Source: Sycobia sp. Sy_11 (lineage: Eukaryota; Arthropoda; Insecta; Hymenoptera; Epichrysomallidae). Taken from it: 64,000 nt of DNA. The DNA is taken from contig JACCIC010000063.1 of assembly GCA_018907035.1 (NCBI GenBank), positions 1,913,501-1,977,500 on the forward strand, read 5' to 3'. Shown piece by piece: positions 11,641 to 22,568 of this stretch. Below the pieces are notes generated by a model. The model did not search any database and was not told where the DNA came from. It saw only the letters and a list, made by a program, of their open reading frames with translations. Numbering within the stretch: position 1 is the first letter of the stretch; every line of letters starts with the position of its first letter. The position numbers and the translations under genes were made by a program.

Positions 11641-11858
11641 TAAGAGACCTACGATGGCTCGATCGCTAGAGCGAAGGACTAGTAACTTGTCGATCCGAGT
11701 TCGAATCCCGGTCTCGGCCGATTGACACAGGTACCGCTGTAATAATTTATATGTGCTTTGTTTATAAACACATCGTAGACCTTTGTCGCTGATTAGCACC
11801 GATATTTGGAAGCATAAATAGAGCGACGTTAAATAACATAAAAAATAAAAAAATATAT
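11641..11858 (+). mobile_element. tRNA-derived SINE, copy 1
   Basis: The 5' part has RNA polymerase III promoter-like boxes: an A-box region GGCTCGATCGCTAGAGCG and a perfect B-box-type GAGTTCGAATCCC, as in tRNA genes. A unique body follows (ending GAGCGACGTTAAATAAC) and then an A-rich tail. The insertion is flanked by the 8-bp duplication ATAATGTT (11633-11640 and 11859-11866). A second copy lies inverted at 53722-53946. SINEs encode no protein and move using LINE enzymes. Confidence 0.92.
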
Positions 11859-11866
11859 ATAATGTT

Positions 11867-12490
11867 CTATTTTATAGATATGACATTAATTTATAAACAA
11901 AATATCATATTTTCATTCGCAGATTTATTTTGTCTATAAATTGAATTATTCTATAACATTACTTTATGTTTCCGAGTAGTTCTTTGATGCTCTTTTGCAT
12001 ATTGAGTTTTTTCATAATACATTCTAATTTTTGACACTCTGTTAATAAGTATTTTCTATTGTTTGGTGGATTACACATCTCACATGGGATGCTGCTTTTC
12101 TTTTCTAATAGATGGTGGTGTGTGATATTTGAGCGCCCTATGCTTAGTCTGGTGAGAATGGTTTGGTCTTTTTTTGATAGTTTTGATGTTGAATTATGTT
12201 CATAAATGTTGGATTTGATTAGACGAAAATGGCATGAGTTAGGGCTATTTTTTCCGCGGTTGTTCTAATACTTTCTTATTTTTGGATCTATTAATTTATA
12301 GTAACCTTCATTGGCACTATGATGTTTATAATTTTTCACGGTACATACATCTTCAGCTTTTTCAATCGTTGCAGATATAATTTGATGGTTAAAATTACTG
12401 TGGTCAATTATGATTTCATCTTGCATGTTTACGATTTTCTAATAGATCTCATTTGCCAAAGGTTGTCCTGGTTTATTTGAGTATATTATT
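11867..12490 (-). mobile_element. LINE 3' fragment (degenerate)
   Basis: On the minus strand a readable stretch around 11965-12190 encodes LTRLSIGRSNITHHHLL, then CEMCNPPNNRKYLLTECQKL. This is the Cys/His-containing C-terminal tail (RxxxGxxxxTH...C..C...HIL..C) seen after RNase H in several non-LTR retrotransposon clades. The final H is replaced here by Y. Stops and frame changes break it upstream. It abuts the gypsy remnant at about 12.5 kb. The clade cannot be fixed from this piece. Confidence 0.7.
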
Positions 12491-12526
12491 ATAGAAAAGT
12501 CCGCGAGTGACTGGTGCAGCGCGCCC

Positions 12527-12865
12527 GTGATAGTCAAGAAGTCAGACGGAAGTTACCGGTTCTGTATAGACTATAGAGGCCTAAATAAACGGACGAAGAA
12601 GGATGCCTATCCGATACCGAGCATCGACGCAATTCTGGACAAGCTACGGAAAGCCCGGTATCTCTCGACCATGGACTTGAAACAGGCGTATTTTAAAATA
12701 CCAATGACTGAAAGTAGTAAACGCTACAATGCCTTTGCCGTACCAGGCTCGGGGCTGTGGCAGTTTAAGAGGATGCTGTTCGGGCTAACGCACGCGCCCA
12801 TGATATGTCAGCGACTCGTGGATGCATTGTTCGAGCCCGAATATGAGCCTTGGGTGTTCGCGTAA
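12527..12865 (+). pseudogene. Gypsy reverse transcriptase fragment
   Basis: The translation has VKKSDGSYRFCIDYRGLNK, then DAYPIPSIDAILDKL, TMDLKQAYFKIPM (catalytic aspartate) and FKRMLFGLTHAP, the standard order of Ty3/gypsy RT motifs. The tyrosine of the catalytic YLDD box is a TAA stop at about 12863-12865, after which LDDIIVV is still readable. The copy is therefore inactive at the catalytic centre. The likely enzyme role was RNA- and DNA-templated DNA synthesis in the particle. Confidence 0.95.
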
Positions 12866-12994
12866 CTAGACGACATCATCGTCGTAACCGAAAGCTTCGG
12901 GGACCATCTCAAGTATCTGGAAGTAGTACTGCGGAAACTGGTTGATGTGGGAGGAGTGTCATAGATATAAGGTGTTGCAGAGTGGTCCAGTAGG

Positions 12995-13446
12995 ATGGAG
13001 TTCCCCAACAGTAAAGGACAGTATCGCTATATCTTGGTGTTTCAAGACTTGTGCACCCGATGCATTGAGATGAAGCCTCTGCGCACTGCGGACTGCAAAG
13101 TAGTTTCACGAACCTTGGAAGAGCTTATTCTCTACCGGTTGGACACTTCAGATTATCTGCTGACCGACAACGGGAAGGAGTTCGACAACGAAGTATTAAA
13201 ACAGGTACTAGAGGAATACGGGGTAAAGCACGTGACCACACTGCCATATCATCCTCAGGCAAATCCGGTTGAAAGGAGCAACCGGACACTGAAGACAATG
13301 ATCGCCACGTTTGTCGGAAGCAATCATAAGAGCTGGGATCAGCACCTGCACGAACTACGTCACGCAAGCACGAAGATGATGCCTGCATTGTTAAATTATG
13401 GGAGACATCCTAGCCCGGTGAAGAGCCTACGACAAGAGGTAGAGAC

Positions 13447-13496
<50 letters not shown>

Positions 13497-13520
13497 ATAT
13501 TCAATATATATATATCGTAC

Positions 13521-13558
<38 letters not shown>

Positions 13559-13786
13559 GACAATATATATATAATGTGGATTCTCGGCAAAGCTGGCGCC
13601 GAAGTACGAAGGGCCTTTCGAGATCACAGAAGTGAAATCGCCGATCCTATACGTAGTGACCACAGGAGACGCGAGGAGGATAGCGACAGCTCATGTAAAA
13701 GAGTTGAAGAAGTATTGGGCACACCGGGGATAGCTATGAGAGGAAAAAGTACAGGCAAGCGAGATGCCGTGGGGCTATTAATCTAA
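12995..13786 (+). pseudogene. Gypsy integrase core with in-frame TA-repeat insertion
   Basis: The frame begins in the rve catalytic core: KGQYRYILVFQDLCTRCIEM (first D), LLTDNGKEFDN (second D), then YHPQANPVERSNRTLK (E). This is a DDE integrase. After about residue 152 the frame runs into Ile-Tyr codons from a TA microsatellite (13449-13570). The integrase C-terminal region resumes at about 13575 in a different frame (KLAPKYEGPF-type chromodomain-like/GPY region, then AHVKELKKYW). The N-terminal HHCC zinc domain is missing. Confidence 0.92.
13449..13572. repeat. (TA)n microsatellite cluster inside gypsy integrase
   Basis: Three TA runs are separated by short sequences such as TTGTATATTCAA and TCGTACAT. 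They interrupt the integrase reading frame. Confidence 0.95.
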
Positions 13787-13790
13787 TCGT

Positions 13791-14790
13791 CATTCCTTCT
13801 GATTTTAGGTCCATTCATCAGACGGTTCAGAGCGGCGTGGACAAGAGCGATGGGCTTGGGATCCGTCACCAACCAGAACAGAAATACTCTCCACCCCTGG
13901 AAGCAACGTCAGGCGAGGACTTAAGCTGGCCACTGCCGGGGTCACCCGCAGAAACCAGTCCGGAGGTGACTTATTAGATACCTGCGGAGGAGTTCGAACC
14001 CGTGCGACGACCGGTGGAAGTTAACACGCGCCCGCAAGGAGCACGGGTGGGGGATGACCCTGATGGTAACTGGCCAACCCCACCGTGGACCCCTTCGCCC
14101 GTGAGAGGGATGGAGGAGTTGGAAATTGGCGAGAAACAACAGCCGACACTGGCCCCTCCGGCCCCCGAGTTCCGCGAGTGGGAGGTAGACGGGGGCGTAG
14201 TGGCATCCCCAATCGACGTCGGGCCGGAGGAAGTTACTTTGAGGAGCAGGCTGCATGGGGCAGAGGGCTCAGAACTCACTCAATAGGACCCAGGATCCAC
14301 AGCGCAGGATCTACACGCAAACCGGATGAGTTTGCAGCCCCACCACCGGAGCCTGAGAGAGCACGTCCGAAGAGTACACCGCCCGCAGAGGAGGGCATGT
14401 CACGGCCGATTCCCACGTGGCAGCCATTGCTCCGGGATGCGAGGGACGTCCCAGACGTCGAAGACTATCCCAGGATGAGGGACCCAAACAGTCGGTGGCG
14501 ACGCTACAATCCGAACCGAAGAGCCTCCGGAGTCATCCGCCTAGGAGCTTCGTAGCGAGGCAGACCAACGGCGCGACATCGCGCCTGGAAGAGCAGCCCC
14601 GAACGAAGAAGCCGTTTATATCAGTGCGGCTACGAAGGACCATATTCGGGGAGCTTCCGCCGATGCCGACCGAGCCGAAGGTCGACTCGCCACCGTTTAC
14701 CTGTTTACCCGCCCATGGCGGGTCCGTCGGCTGAAGAGCAGCGAAGACTGCTGCGCAGCACCCGACATCTTCCAGCGTCACTCCGCAGTT
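13791..14790 (+). other. GC-rich sequence downstream of gypsy integrase, possible third ORF or 3' region
   Basis: Composition changes abruptly to GC-rich. Overlapping open frames of 90-156 codons (14002-14286, 14085-14555, 14417-14734) are Pro/Arg/Gly-rich, and none gives a motif I recognise. They lie where some gypsy elements carry an extra ORF or a long 3' untranslated region, so I keep this as probable element-derived sequence. I assign no function. Confidence 0.35.
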
Positions 14791-16165
14791 GTCTGATGGC
14801 GATTTGGACTGAGGTCAACCGGATGGTAACCGGCAGGAGAGAAAAAAAGAAGAGAGAAGAAGACGAAATAGCCCAAGAGTAAAGAGAGAACAGAGCGAAT
14901 AGATCGCCTTACTTGAGAGAAAAAGCAGGTAAGGACCAAATGAAGTAGGGGTTTATTGTATTGTATTGTATTGTATTGTATTGTTGTATAGACGAGCCCG
15001 ACCCGATGCGCGCGCACGCGTCTTATAGGTAGAAAGAGCGAAATATATATGCTGCCGCCGCGCGAAAGAGCGGAAGAAATGAGCAGGACCCGGCGAAGAG
15101 AGGGGGAAGGGAGAGGACGCGCAGAGAACCGAGATTATTGCGTGTTGAGCCGTCGAGATAGAGAGAGCTTTTCCGGGATTTTCTGACGTTGCATCGAAGT
15201 ATTGAGAGCTTTCTCGGGAGCCTAGAGACAATATTCGAGTTGGAAAACGCGTACGAAGTGGTCGTGTAGAACCAAGCGCGAAACAACCGTAAAGCCGGTG
15301 ATCTAGCTGACGATCCGCCCGGCCGACCTGAGAGAAAGAGAGCGAGAGGGACGACAGCTGGTCACCCGAGCCGATCACCACCAGCCGGGACGAGAGGAGG
15401 GACTCCGCGGTTCGTCCAAGCCGACTGCACCTAGCCTGCAGGAGAAGAAGAAGAAGAGTGAGCACCCGCCGGCGCCTTCAATCGACAACGGTGACAGCCT
15501 CGTACGGTGAGTACGGACGGCAAGTGACCGCGTAGTATAAGCCCAGGCCACGGACCGCAGTACTACGGTGGCGTGTACGCGAGCGGAAGATATACGCGCG
15601 CGAAACGAGTACGCGGACGCGGGTGTCGTCGGAGGAGAAAAGGAAACAGCGAGTTAGCGCAGGCCACGAGCTGACGTGTGTGTGTATGTGTGTGAGAAAG
15701 AGAGAGAGCCAGAATGCGTATACCGCGAGACAGAGTGCGGGAGAAAGAGAACCGAATAGCGGGACCCAGGAGTGCGGAAGAAAGAGAACCGAATAGCGAG
15801 ACCCAGGAGTGCGAGTGAGTGAAACAGATAGAATGTGTGTGTGTGTACCGCGTAGCCGTAGTGCGTGTGCACCGCGAGCCTGAGAGTGTGAGCGCGCGGA
15901 TACGAGTGTGTGTAAGAGTGAGAGAGAGAGAACGTTGGAAAGTATTATAAGTTCTTGATTATGATAAATGAAGTGATTACGGTGATCGAGGCGTTTATTT
16001 ATTGAGTGCCGCCCCTTTTTTGTTTCTTTAGCGTTGCCCCGCTTTCATCAGCGGACCCTCTGGTGGAGACAGGATAGGTCATCAGCAGCCGGAGAAGCCA
16101 GCAGGTAGGTGCTGCGCGTGAATAAAATATTCTGTGTCGGTGGCTAGGGCAAAGGCCACAACGTC
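14791..16165 (+). repeat. Probable gypsy 3' untranslated region / 3' LTR (boundaries unproven)
   Basis: This GC- and purine-rich, CpG-containing stretch directly follows the gypsy remnant. It holds a purine tract (14834-14865), a TGTAT pentamer repeat (about 14953-14987), two near-identical 40-odd-bp tandem units (about 15735-15810), and a polyadenylation-like AATAAA at about 16120 before it ends at a TA microsatellite. With no second LTR in the window, the LTR limits cannot be tested. A consensus donor GGTGAGTACG occurs at about 15506 but no exon is supported. Confidence 0.4.
14953..14987. repeat. (TTGTA)n pentamer microsatellite
   Basis: Six tandem TTGTA units on the plus strand. Confidence 0.9.
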
Positions 16166-16166
<1 letters not shown>

Positions 16167-16213
<47 letters not shown>

Positions 16214-16240
16214 TATATACATATACATATATATATATAT
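16167..16240. repeat. (TA)n microsatellite
   Basis: TA run with CA and GT interruptions at the right edge of the GC-rich block. Confidence 0.9.
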
Positions 16241-17580
16241 GTATATTATACCCGGCTTCTATGGAGAAAATTGTTCTTTTAAGTTCGGGCGGTTGAAACA
16301 GATGTCCAAGTGTTTCGAGACGATATTCACCCAGATTATCATGTAAGGACGATTGGATGTCTCGGGACGACTGCTAGATGTGTCCTTCTCAGTTTTGTTT
16401 AGTTTTAAGCCATGATAGTTGATTCTATTTTTAACACCTCCTAACTACTTTCGAATCTATTGAAAATTGTCAGATTTCAACAGGGCAAAGAAATTTCTAA
16501 TTACAATGGAGGCAATTGTGATATATACGTTTAAACTTTCTGTTTGATTGTGTGTCTGTGTGTGTGCGTGTGTGTGTGTGTGTATGATTGATTTTTATAC
16601 GTATTATTCCAATTAAAAATTATTTCTTATGCAAGAGAAAAATAGAGAATTAACAAAATTAATTTATGTTAATAGAATTCTATTAAAATAAATTATATAT
16701 TACTATATTAATCAACTCAATCTATTACCCTGTTAGAAATCCAGCAATTTTCAATAGGTTCGAAAGTACTTACGAGGTATTCAAAATAGAATAAACTATC
16801 ATGGCTTGAAACTGGACAAAACTAAGAATGACACATGTGAACATTATCAATAAATTTAAGAAAGTGGTAGAAACTAGGTTTGAAGCTGGAATTTTGTTTC
16901 TAGCTTGTAAATGAACATTTGAATTCGAATGTGAGTTTCAATTACTACAATCGAAAAAATAAATATTTATACAAGATAATGGTATTATTGTTTATAGAAT
17001 AATTAGATCATACGATACGTAAATAGTTTGAAAGAATTACAAAAGAATAATAAAGTCTGTTTTGAAAATTAACCGTTTGAATATCAGAAATCTAACCTCG
17101 TTTCATACTAACTCTTATGAGAGACCCACCGGAAATGAGATTTATTTTATTAATAACTTTCTTAAAATATAAAAGATCCTTTTCATAAATGAGACACGTA
17201 TTAATTATATCCAAATAAATCTAATGATATCTTGAAAGTTAAGTGTCAATGATACTTTTGAGGAGATATTTAGTTACAAAAACGGTCATACATATCGTGT
17301 GTTGTCGGAAGTAAAATGTCTGCCGTATAGGCTAGCTGACAGACGACGTTCGACAGTCTAACGCAGCGTATAATTCGAAATAGCATGAGATATATGAAAT
17401 ATTATAACAAAAATTATTATTATAATAATTTCTTATTATTATTCTAATTTTTTAAAGGAGTCTGTGAATGCCATTTATATATTTCCAATTTCCTTTTAGC
17501 AAGACTAATCCTGGAGAACAATCACTGGAATATGTGCTACTCGACACAAAACACATATATCCATGTTGCTGCAGCGACAC
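16241..17580. other. AT-rich stretch without a recognised gene
   Basis: No coding signature. A short (TG)n lies at about 16549-16584. Two oppositely oriented related segments occur at about 16400-16475 and 16730-16815 (CATGATAGTTGATTCTATTTT and its complement, with TTTCGAATCTATTGAAAATT and its complement). They give a small inverted repeat about 415 bp across, possibly a MITE. Confidence 0.45.
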
Positions 17581-17705
17581 CAGCCCGGAACTGTTAATCA
17601 CATTACTTTAGCCTGGGCTGCAGTCCTCGCGTGATCTATTCACAGTCATTCTTTTGTCCTAGAATATCATGCATACTCGAAACTGCATTCACTCTTCACA
17701 GTCTT

Positions 17706-18299
17706 TCAATCATCCAGATATCCACCCGCTCTTTTGCTCCGCAGCATATGCGTAACGTATTTTGTGATCAATCGCCAGCTGTCCGCGTTCGTCATTATAA
17801 GTCTCGTCACGTTTTCTGGCGTGATCTCACCTATCCTCGTCTGTAGCCCTGGTCGTAACTTGGTCCAATGGTCGCACACGAAGAAGGTGTGTTCCACATC
17901 GTCCCAAACCCAATGGCAATACTTGAATTCCGGAGAGGCAATTCTTTTCATCCTGCAGAGATACTTACAGAAGTATCCATGTCCGGAAAGAAACTGGGTA
18001 AGGTAGAAGCTCACCTCCCCGTGTTGCCTCTCCTTCCACGTACCGATTTCGGATATTAGTCAATTTGTCCAATTTCCTTGTTCGTCCATCGTCTGCCGTC
18101 TCTGCCAGGTCTCGATCGTCTTTATCCAATCATCAGTCGCAGCATTTTCCCTTCCAACATTTGAGCTGAGAATACGCTTTCGTTCAGCCGCAAGCCGATC
18201 GATGGGAATGATCCCATTGATCATGAAAACCGCGCTGTCAGACACAATGCGATACGCGCACGGGATTCTTAACGCGCCCACCCATGGTACACTTTTCAT
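17706..18299 (-). pseudogene. R1-clade ORF2 C-terminal region
   Basis: 18060-18299 encodes ALRIPCAYRIVSDSAVFMIN and GIIPIDRLAAERKR, the conserved post-RT segment of R1 elements. 17706-18014 then encodes SFYLTQFLSGHGYFCKYLCR, followed by a Cys/His tail (FKYCHWVWDDVEHTFFVC) that ends the protein. A frame change separates the two pieces. The equivalent segment of the opposite copy at 21.94 kb reads INYYFTQMLIGHGYFRAYLH, supporting the family call. Confidence 0.9.
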
Positions 18300-18499
18300 G
18301 ACGTCCTGCTACCATATTCATAACGTTTAGTAAATGAGGTCAGAAGCTTAGCTTCGTAGCCAAGGTGACCCCAAAATACTTAACTTCACTCCTAGTATCC
18401 AATCTTTCTGTTCCTACCATCACCGAGAAAACTGTTTCTATACGTCTATGAATCAGCAGCAATAACTCGGTCTTTTGCAGCATGCATTGCAGTTCGTAG

Positions 18500-18811
18500 T
18501 CATTCAGTCACTCGTCTCATGAACTGATTTAGTTTTAACTGAATCAAGTGATAGTCGCGCGCGACTATCACGGCTGCCACATCGCCAGTATAGGCGAAGA
18601 GGCATACGTCCAAGGGCATGTCCAGTTTTAGTAAGCCGTCATACTGTACGTTCCACAAGTCGGGGCCCAAGATGGAATCCTGCGCGACCCCCGCTGTCAT
18701 GTGTTTCCATTTCGTTCCGTCCACTGTCTCGTACGTCAGTCCTCGATCCCGTAGATAGTCCTGTATGATATACACAAGGTAGAAATAGTAAATTTCGAAA
18801 TTAGACTCCAA
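18500..18811 (-). pseudogene. R1-clade reverse transcriptase, second half
   Basis: Contains GVAQDSILGPDLWNVQYDGL, the palm motif G(V)PQGSxLGPxLWNxxYD. The catalytic box follows as CLFAYTGDVAAVI, where the family has FADD, so the active site is mutated. Separated from the first half of RT by disrupted frames at about 18810-18910. Confidence 0.9.
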
Positions 18812-18910
18812 TGGTGCCAGTATCTATATCCATTTCGTGGAGTTGAAGACGTTTTGTTTTTGAATTTTGAAGACACCTGTTCTCGGTGTGAAATATCTTC
18901 GTCACGTCAC

Positions 18911-19777
18911 CTATAGCCCCGATTGTCGACCGTCTTTTCCTAAATCCATGTTGTTGTTCGGATCTTCTTCGTTTTGAATTGCCTGTAGCAGTCGTGATAG
19001 CAGTCGCAGGAGTTCCAATAGCTTCCCTGCCGTATTAAGTAGACAGAGACGCCTGTACGAACAAGGCAAATCAGGATCCCCTTTATTCTTACTGTTGGGA
19101 ACAAATTGAGCCTCCTTCCAGAGCCTGCTAAAAACTTCCTCCACCAGACACCCGTTGTACAAACCCAAAAAGATGTCAGGGCAGCGCGAAGTGACCACCC
19201 GTAACACCTCACTAGGTATGCCATCGGGACCCGGGGCCTTGTTAGGCTTCAACGCATTCGAAGCTCTGCGGAGCTCTTCCTGCGTGAAGAGAGGGATCTG
19301 TATATCTCTCATTTCATTTGTCGCGTCCGTTCTGTTGGGATGGGTTGGGAAAAGTCTCTCAACTATCCGCTTCATCACTTTCGCGTCTCGTAGTTCCGGC
19401 GGACCCCGACCTCCAAGAGCGCATGTTACAATTTTATAACCGTTGCCCCAGGGATCCGAGTCCACCTCGTCGATTAGTTTTGTCCAACACCGTTTCTTAC
19501 TGTCATTGATCGCGTATCTCAGTCGCTGTCTAGCGCGACTATACTCCGTAGAGTATAGTCTCACTACGCCTCGACTTCGGGCTCGTTGAGCTTTCCGTTT
19601 CAGCTTCAAACAATTGCTTCTGAGATCCGCGATCTCGGCTATCCACCAGTATGTTTGTCGTCTGTTTCGTACTTTTCGATTCCTGGGCATGGTGGCATCG
19701 CATAGGCGCTGGAGAAAGTCAGTCGTTGCCGCCGCTAACGCCTCCACCCTGTCCCGTTTTGTCAACTCTTGAAGCAC
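18911..19777 (-). pseudogene. R1-clade ORF2: endonuclease-RT linker and first half of RT
   Basis: A 288-codon frame. It includes RNRRQTYWWIAEIADLRSNC and SRGVVRLYSTEYSRARQRLR, the linker conserved in R1 elements. It then has the RT fingers ASNALKPNKAPGPDGIPSEV, followed by CSYRRLCLLNTAGKLLE (the family has RPICLL). Function in an intact element is target-primed reverse transcription. The frame shifts after KLLE, so the palm lies in a separate piece. Confidence 0.93.
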
Positions 19778-19939
19778 CTCTCGTAAGGGAGGTTCTTCAT
19801 TTTGCAGATACCTTTCGAGTTCGTCTATGTCAAGGCGTTTGGGGTTCCACCCCGTAGATCTTGTGCCCCGTCTCCTCGTCTGTCTCGTCGCGTCTGTCAG
19901 TTTGAAGGCAATGTACTGGTGATCACTGGCCGTATAGTC

Positions 19940-20569
19940 CTAGATCACCCGCAACGCCCTTATCCTAGTCCGAATTCTGTCCGAGGTCAGAGTCACGTCT
20001 GCTATGGAGTTACCATACCCCGGGCGTCTGTACGTCGGTATCGTTCCTTCGTTAACTACTGCCAGGTCCAGCCTTGCGGCCATCTCCAGCAGCAGTCTTC
20101 CCCGTCTGTTGGTCAAGGGCATTCCCCACTCGATCGCCCGCGCGTTAAAGTCGCCCGCCACGATCACGTTAACAAGGATTTCCCGCACCGCGTCCTCGAT
20201 TTTTTCAAGTTTAGCCGCGTACTCGAATTCACTGCTGTTTGGGCTCAAGTAAACACTGACATAGGTCATGTCAGCGACCGTCACCCAGACACAGTCCTCC
20301 TCAGTCCCGCAGCGTACGATATTCGACGCATCCTTTCCACGTAACCAAACTGCGGACTTGCCCGAGCAGCTTGCGAGCCAAGTCGGTAATCGTCTGTCTT
20401 TATATTGCTCGCTGATAAACAGCACGTCGATGTTCAGTTCCGCCGCAATCTGCGGGAGCAGTGCGTCTGCCACGCCTCTCCCGTTCATATTGCATTGGAG
20501 TATCGTCATCGTCATTGTGTGACTGTCTTTGTCTTCTGTTCTGTTAGTGCTCTCCTGAACGCGGCACAC
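19940..20569 (-). pseudogene. R1-clade ORF2 endonuclease domain
   Basis: A 209-codon frame with the exonuclease-endonuclease-phosphatase fold motifs of non-LTR elements: ILQCNMNGRGVADALLPQIA, then DVLFISEQYKD (catalytic glutamate), IVAGDFNARAIEWG (D and N), and SIADVTLTSDRI (SDH-type motif region). The strong NxxxxADALLPQIA and SEQY motifs are typical of R1. The enzyme nicks target DNA to start integration. It is joined to RT through a frameshift at about 19.8-19.94 kb. Confidence 0.95.
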
Positions 20570-21005
20570 GAAGACGAGCCGGGTAAGTGTCCCCTGTCTC
20601 GGATATTATCCCCAGTGCACAGGAAATACTCACCACGACTCTTGTAGTTCCTGTGGGAATGACACTCGAGACGGCATCGCCAGCAGCAGCTTCGTCTGTC
20701 CAGTCCTTTGCAGTCTTTCTGTACATGACCGAACCCGAGGCATCTATAGCATCGCGAGACGCGTATACTTGCTCTTATTTTTATATAACCCACCCGATTT
20801 TAATACGCCCTTTCCTTAAGAGGTCGGAAGCCTCTTTTACGTCAAAATCGCAGACCGCCATTCTCTGTCCTCGACTGTTAACGTCGAAAACATGTGGCCG
20901 ACGGTCTGCAGTCCGTCCCGTTTCCCGGTTTAACGCGTTCGCGATGTCCTCGTCGGTCGTGGCACAGTCCAAGTCCAGGAATTTCAGTGCCATCCTGGAG
21001 ATCAA
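20512..21005 (-). pseudogene. R1-clade ORF1 (gag-like), middle and zinc-knuckle part
   Basis: 20781-21005 encodes DEDIANALNRETG-type sequence leading to KEASDLLRKGRIKIGWV. 20512-20793 continues with RVSRCYRCLGFGHVQKDC (a CCHC knuckle) and CCWRCRLECHSHRNYKS, a second knuckle with its last Cys changed to Tyr. Paired knuckles just before ORF2 are standard in R1 ORF1, which binds element RNA. The frames overlap slightly because of a shift at about 20.79 kb. Confidence 0.9.
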
Positions 21006-21396
21006 ATCTTTTACGCGTCCAGTCTCTCGACAGCGTCTTAAAGAACCTGTCGGAAGTCCGTCTCGTTGTTCTGTCTGGAGAGCTGTAAAAGTACCGCGCC
21101 GTCTTTTGTCTTTCTTATTGTTCTGACTTGAGTATTACACTTGTCAGGGTCCACCTTCTGCCGTATTGTTCGTACCACGTCTACGTACGTCTGTCCCTCA
21201 GCCCGCTTGATCATGATCGCTCCTCCCCTGCCTTTGAGGTTAGGGCAATCAGACCCGCGACCTTGGAGTCTCGCTTTTGTCTGCTCTTTTGTCGGTTTGT
21301 TGTTTGTTGTCCGTCTCGGATGTTTCGGTCTCGGTCGTCCGCTGTTGTGCGGTCGCCTGTTCCGGAGTAAGGGTCTGACGGTCTCTTTTCCGTTGT

Positions 21397-21696
21397 TTAA
21401 GGAGTTGCCTCCTCACATTCACTCCGTCCTTTATCTTTCTGTTTTTGTCGGAGCAGTCTCATTCGCTTCACTTCATACTGTCGGATTTCCACTGCTTCAT
21501 TGATCTCACTCAGATCGTTTTTTATTATTTGACTTACATTTTTTTGTTTGGAAGTCCTTTCCATCATTTTACTTAGGACTCTGCTTATTGTGTAAAATTG
21601 CTCCTGCAATTTACACTCAGCAGCTTCCCAAGTTGCCGGCGATTTATAAACATTCGCACTTTGATTCATACTGCTACCTGTAACATTTTCTGTCAC
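21397..21696 (-). pseudogene. R1-clade ORF1, N-terminal part
   Basis: A 99-codon charged, coiled-coil-like frame with the heptad-rich segment SKQKNVSQIIKNDLSEINEA, in the place where R1 ORF1 proteins have such a helix. It is identified mainly from position upstream of the knuckle-bearing part and general resemblance, and is separated from it by about 390 bp of broken frame. Confidence 0.65.
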
Positions 21697-21719
21697 ACCA
21701 GCCAGGTTGCCTACTGGTG

Positions 21720-22565
21720 TGATAGGAGAGCCGGGAATGATTTTCGTATTACGTGGTCTATGAGGCAGCTTCCCTAGTGGTTGTCGGGATCATCCCGATA
21801 GACCTCCTCGCCCAGGAGCAGAAATTCGTTTACCTAGACCAAGGGGTCACTTCGCCAGGCCGAAGCTAAGAAGTAAGCTAAGAAGAGGTGAGAGCAGGAT
21901 AGGCGCGGAAGGTGGACCACTAGACTTATAAGTCAGTTGGTCCCGTGGATCGGTTGGCAGCACCCTGAGATAAATTACTATTTCACCCAGATGCTGATTG
22001 GTCACGGATACTTCCGCGCGTACTTGCATAAGATAAGCAAAGTTGCGGGTCCCCGTTGTATATACTGTGGATCCTCAAAAAACGATGCCCATCATACATT
22101 TTTGTGCGCGGGCAATGGGAGCAGCAGAGGGCGTTACTGGAGGAAGATGCTGGAAGAGTTACCCCGGAAGGCATCGTCTCCCTGATGCTCTCCAGCCAGG
22201 AGACATGAGGAAGGACTGCTTATTTCGTCGAGGATATCCTCAGGCGGAAGAAGGCGGACATTCCCTAGATTCTTCTATTTGGCTGTTATCTGGTGACGCA
22301 CAAAGAGGAACATCCTTGATCCCCTCTCCAAAGTAATGCCTAACTGTGGTTTCTGGGGTAGGGAGTTGAGCCAGGGAAAGAAGGTCTGCTCGGTGCACGC
22401 CGACCGACTCCAGCTTGTAGCTCTTTTCAGAGCAGCGAGAAGCAGTCGAAGGAATACACCAAGGAGGTAGTTTTTTAGTGGGTATGCCTTTGTGTAGATG
22501 ATTTCCACATACCCGGAGACCGGACCCCATGATCCATAAAGAATTCTTCTCCTCTTCTATATAAA
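21720..22565 (+). mobile_element. Second R1-clade LINE, 3' fragment on the opposite strand
   Basis: At 21937-22185 the frame reads WIGWQHPEINYYFTQMLIGH, followed by GYFRAYLHKI and then a CIYCGSSKNDAHHTFLC Cys/His tail. The remaining C-terminus continues in another frame (EGIVSLMLSSQE and ILRRKKADI). This is the same region as the end of the 17.6-21.7 kb element but a divergent copy. It ends near the ATT microsatellite at 22568-22631, which may be its 3' tail. Only the last few hundred bases of the element are present. Confidence 0.85.
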
Positions 22566-22568
22566 AAA

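Larger units (their letters stand above)
12500..13790 (+). mobile_element. Gypsy (Ty3/gypsy) LTR retrotransposon remnant
   Basis: Reverse transcriptase (12527-12865 and beyond) and integrase (12995-13440, 13574-13740) are read on the plus strand. RNase H and the integrase zinc-binding domain are missing between them, so the copy carries an internal deletion at about 12.96 kb. A long TA microsatellite has expanded inside the integrase frame. The 5' end (gag, protease, 5' LTR) is absent. Confidence 0.92.
17585..21715 (-). mobile_element. R1-clade LINE (non-LTR retrotransposon), nearly full length but decayed
   Basis: Read on the minus strand, the order is the ORF1 N-terminus, ORF1 with CCHC knuckles, apurinic-type endonuclease, reverse transcriptase and the C-terminal Cys/His tail. 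This is about 4.1 kb in the correct order. It is the architecture of R1-clade elements. Several frameshifts and stops split the two ORFs, and the catalytic box of RT is altered. Codon composition is GC-richer than the flanks, typical of this clade. It is bordered at its 5' side by a second, opposite R1-like fragment (21.85-22.56 kb). Confidence 0.93.

Noticed and set aside
11660..11720. Candidate tRNA gene
   Set aside because: It has good A- and B-box-like segments but is followed by a SINE body, A-rich tail and target duplication, and a second copy exists, so it is a SINE head.
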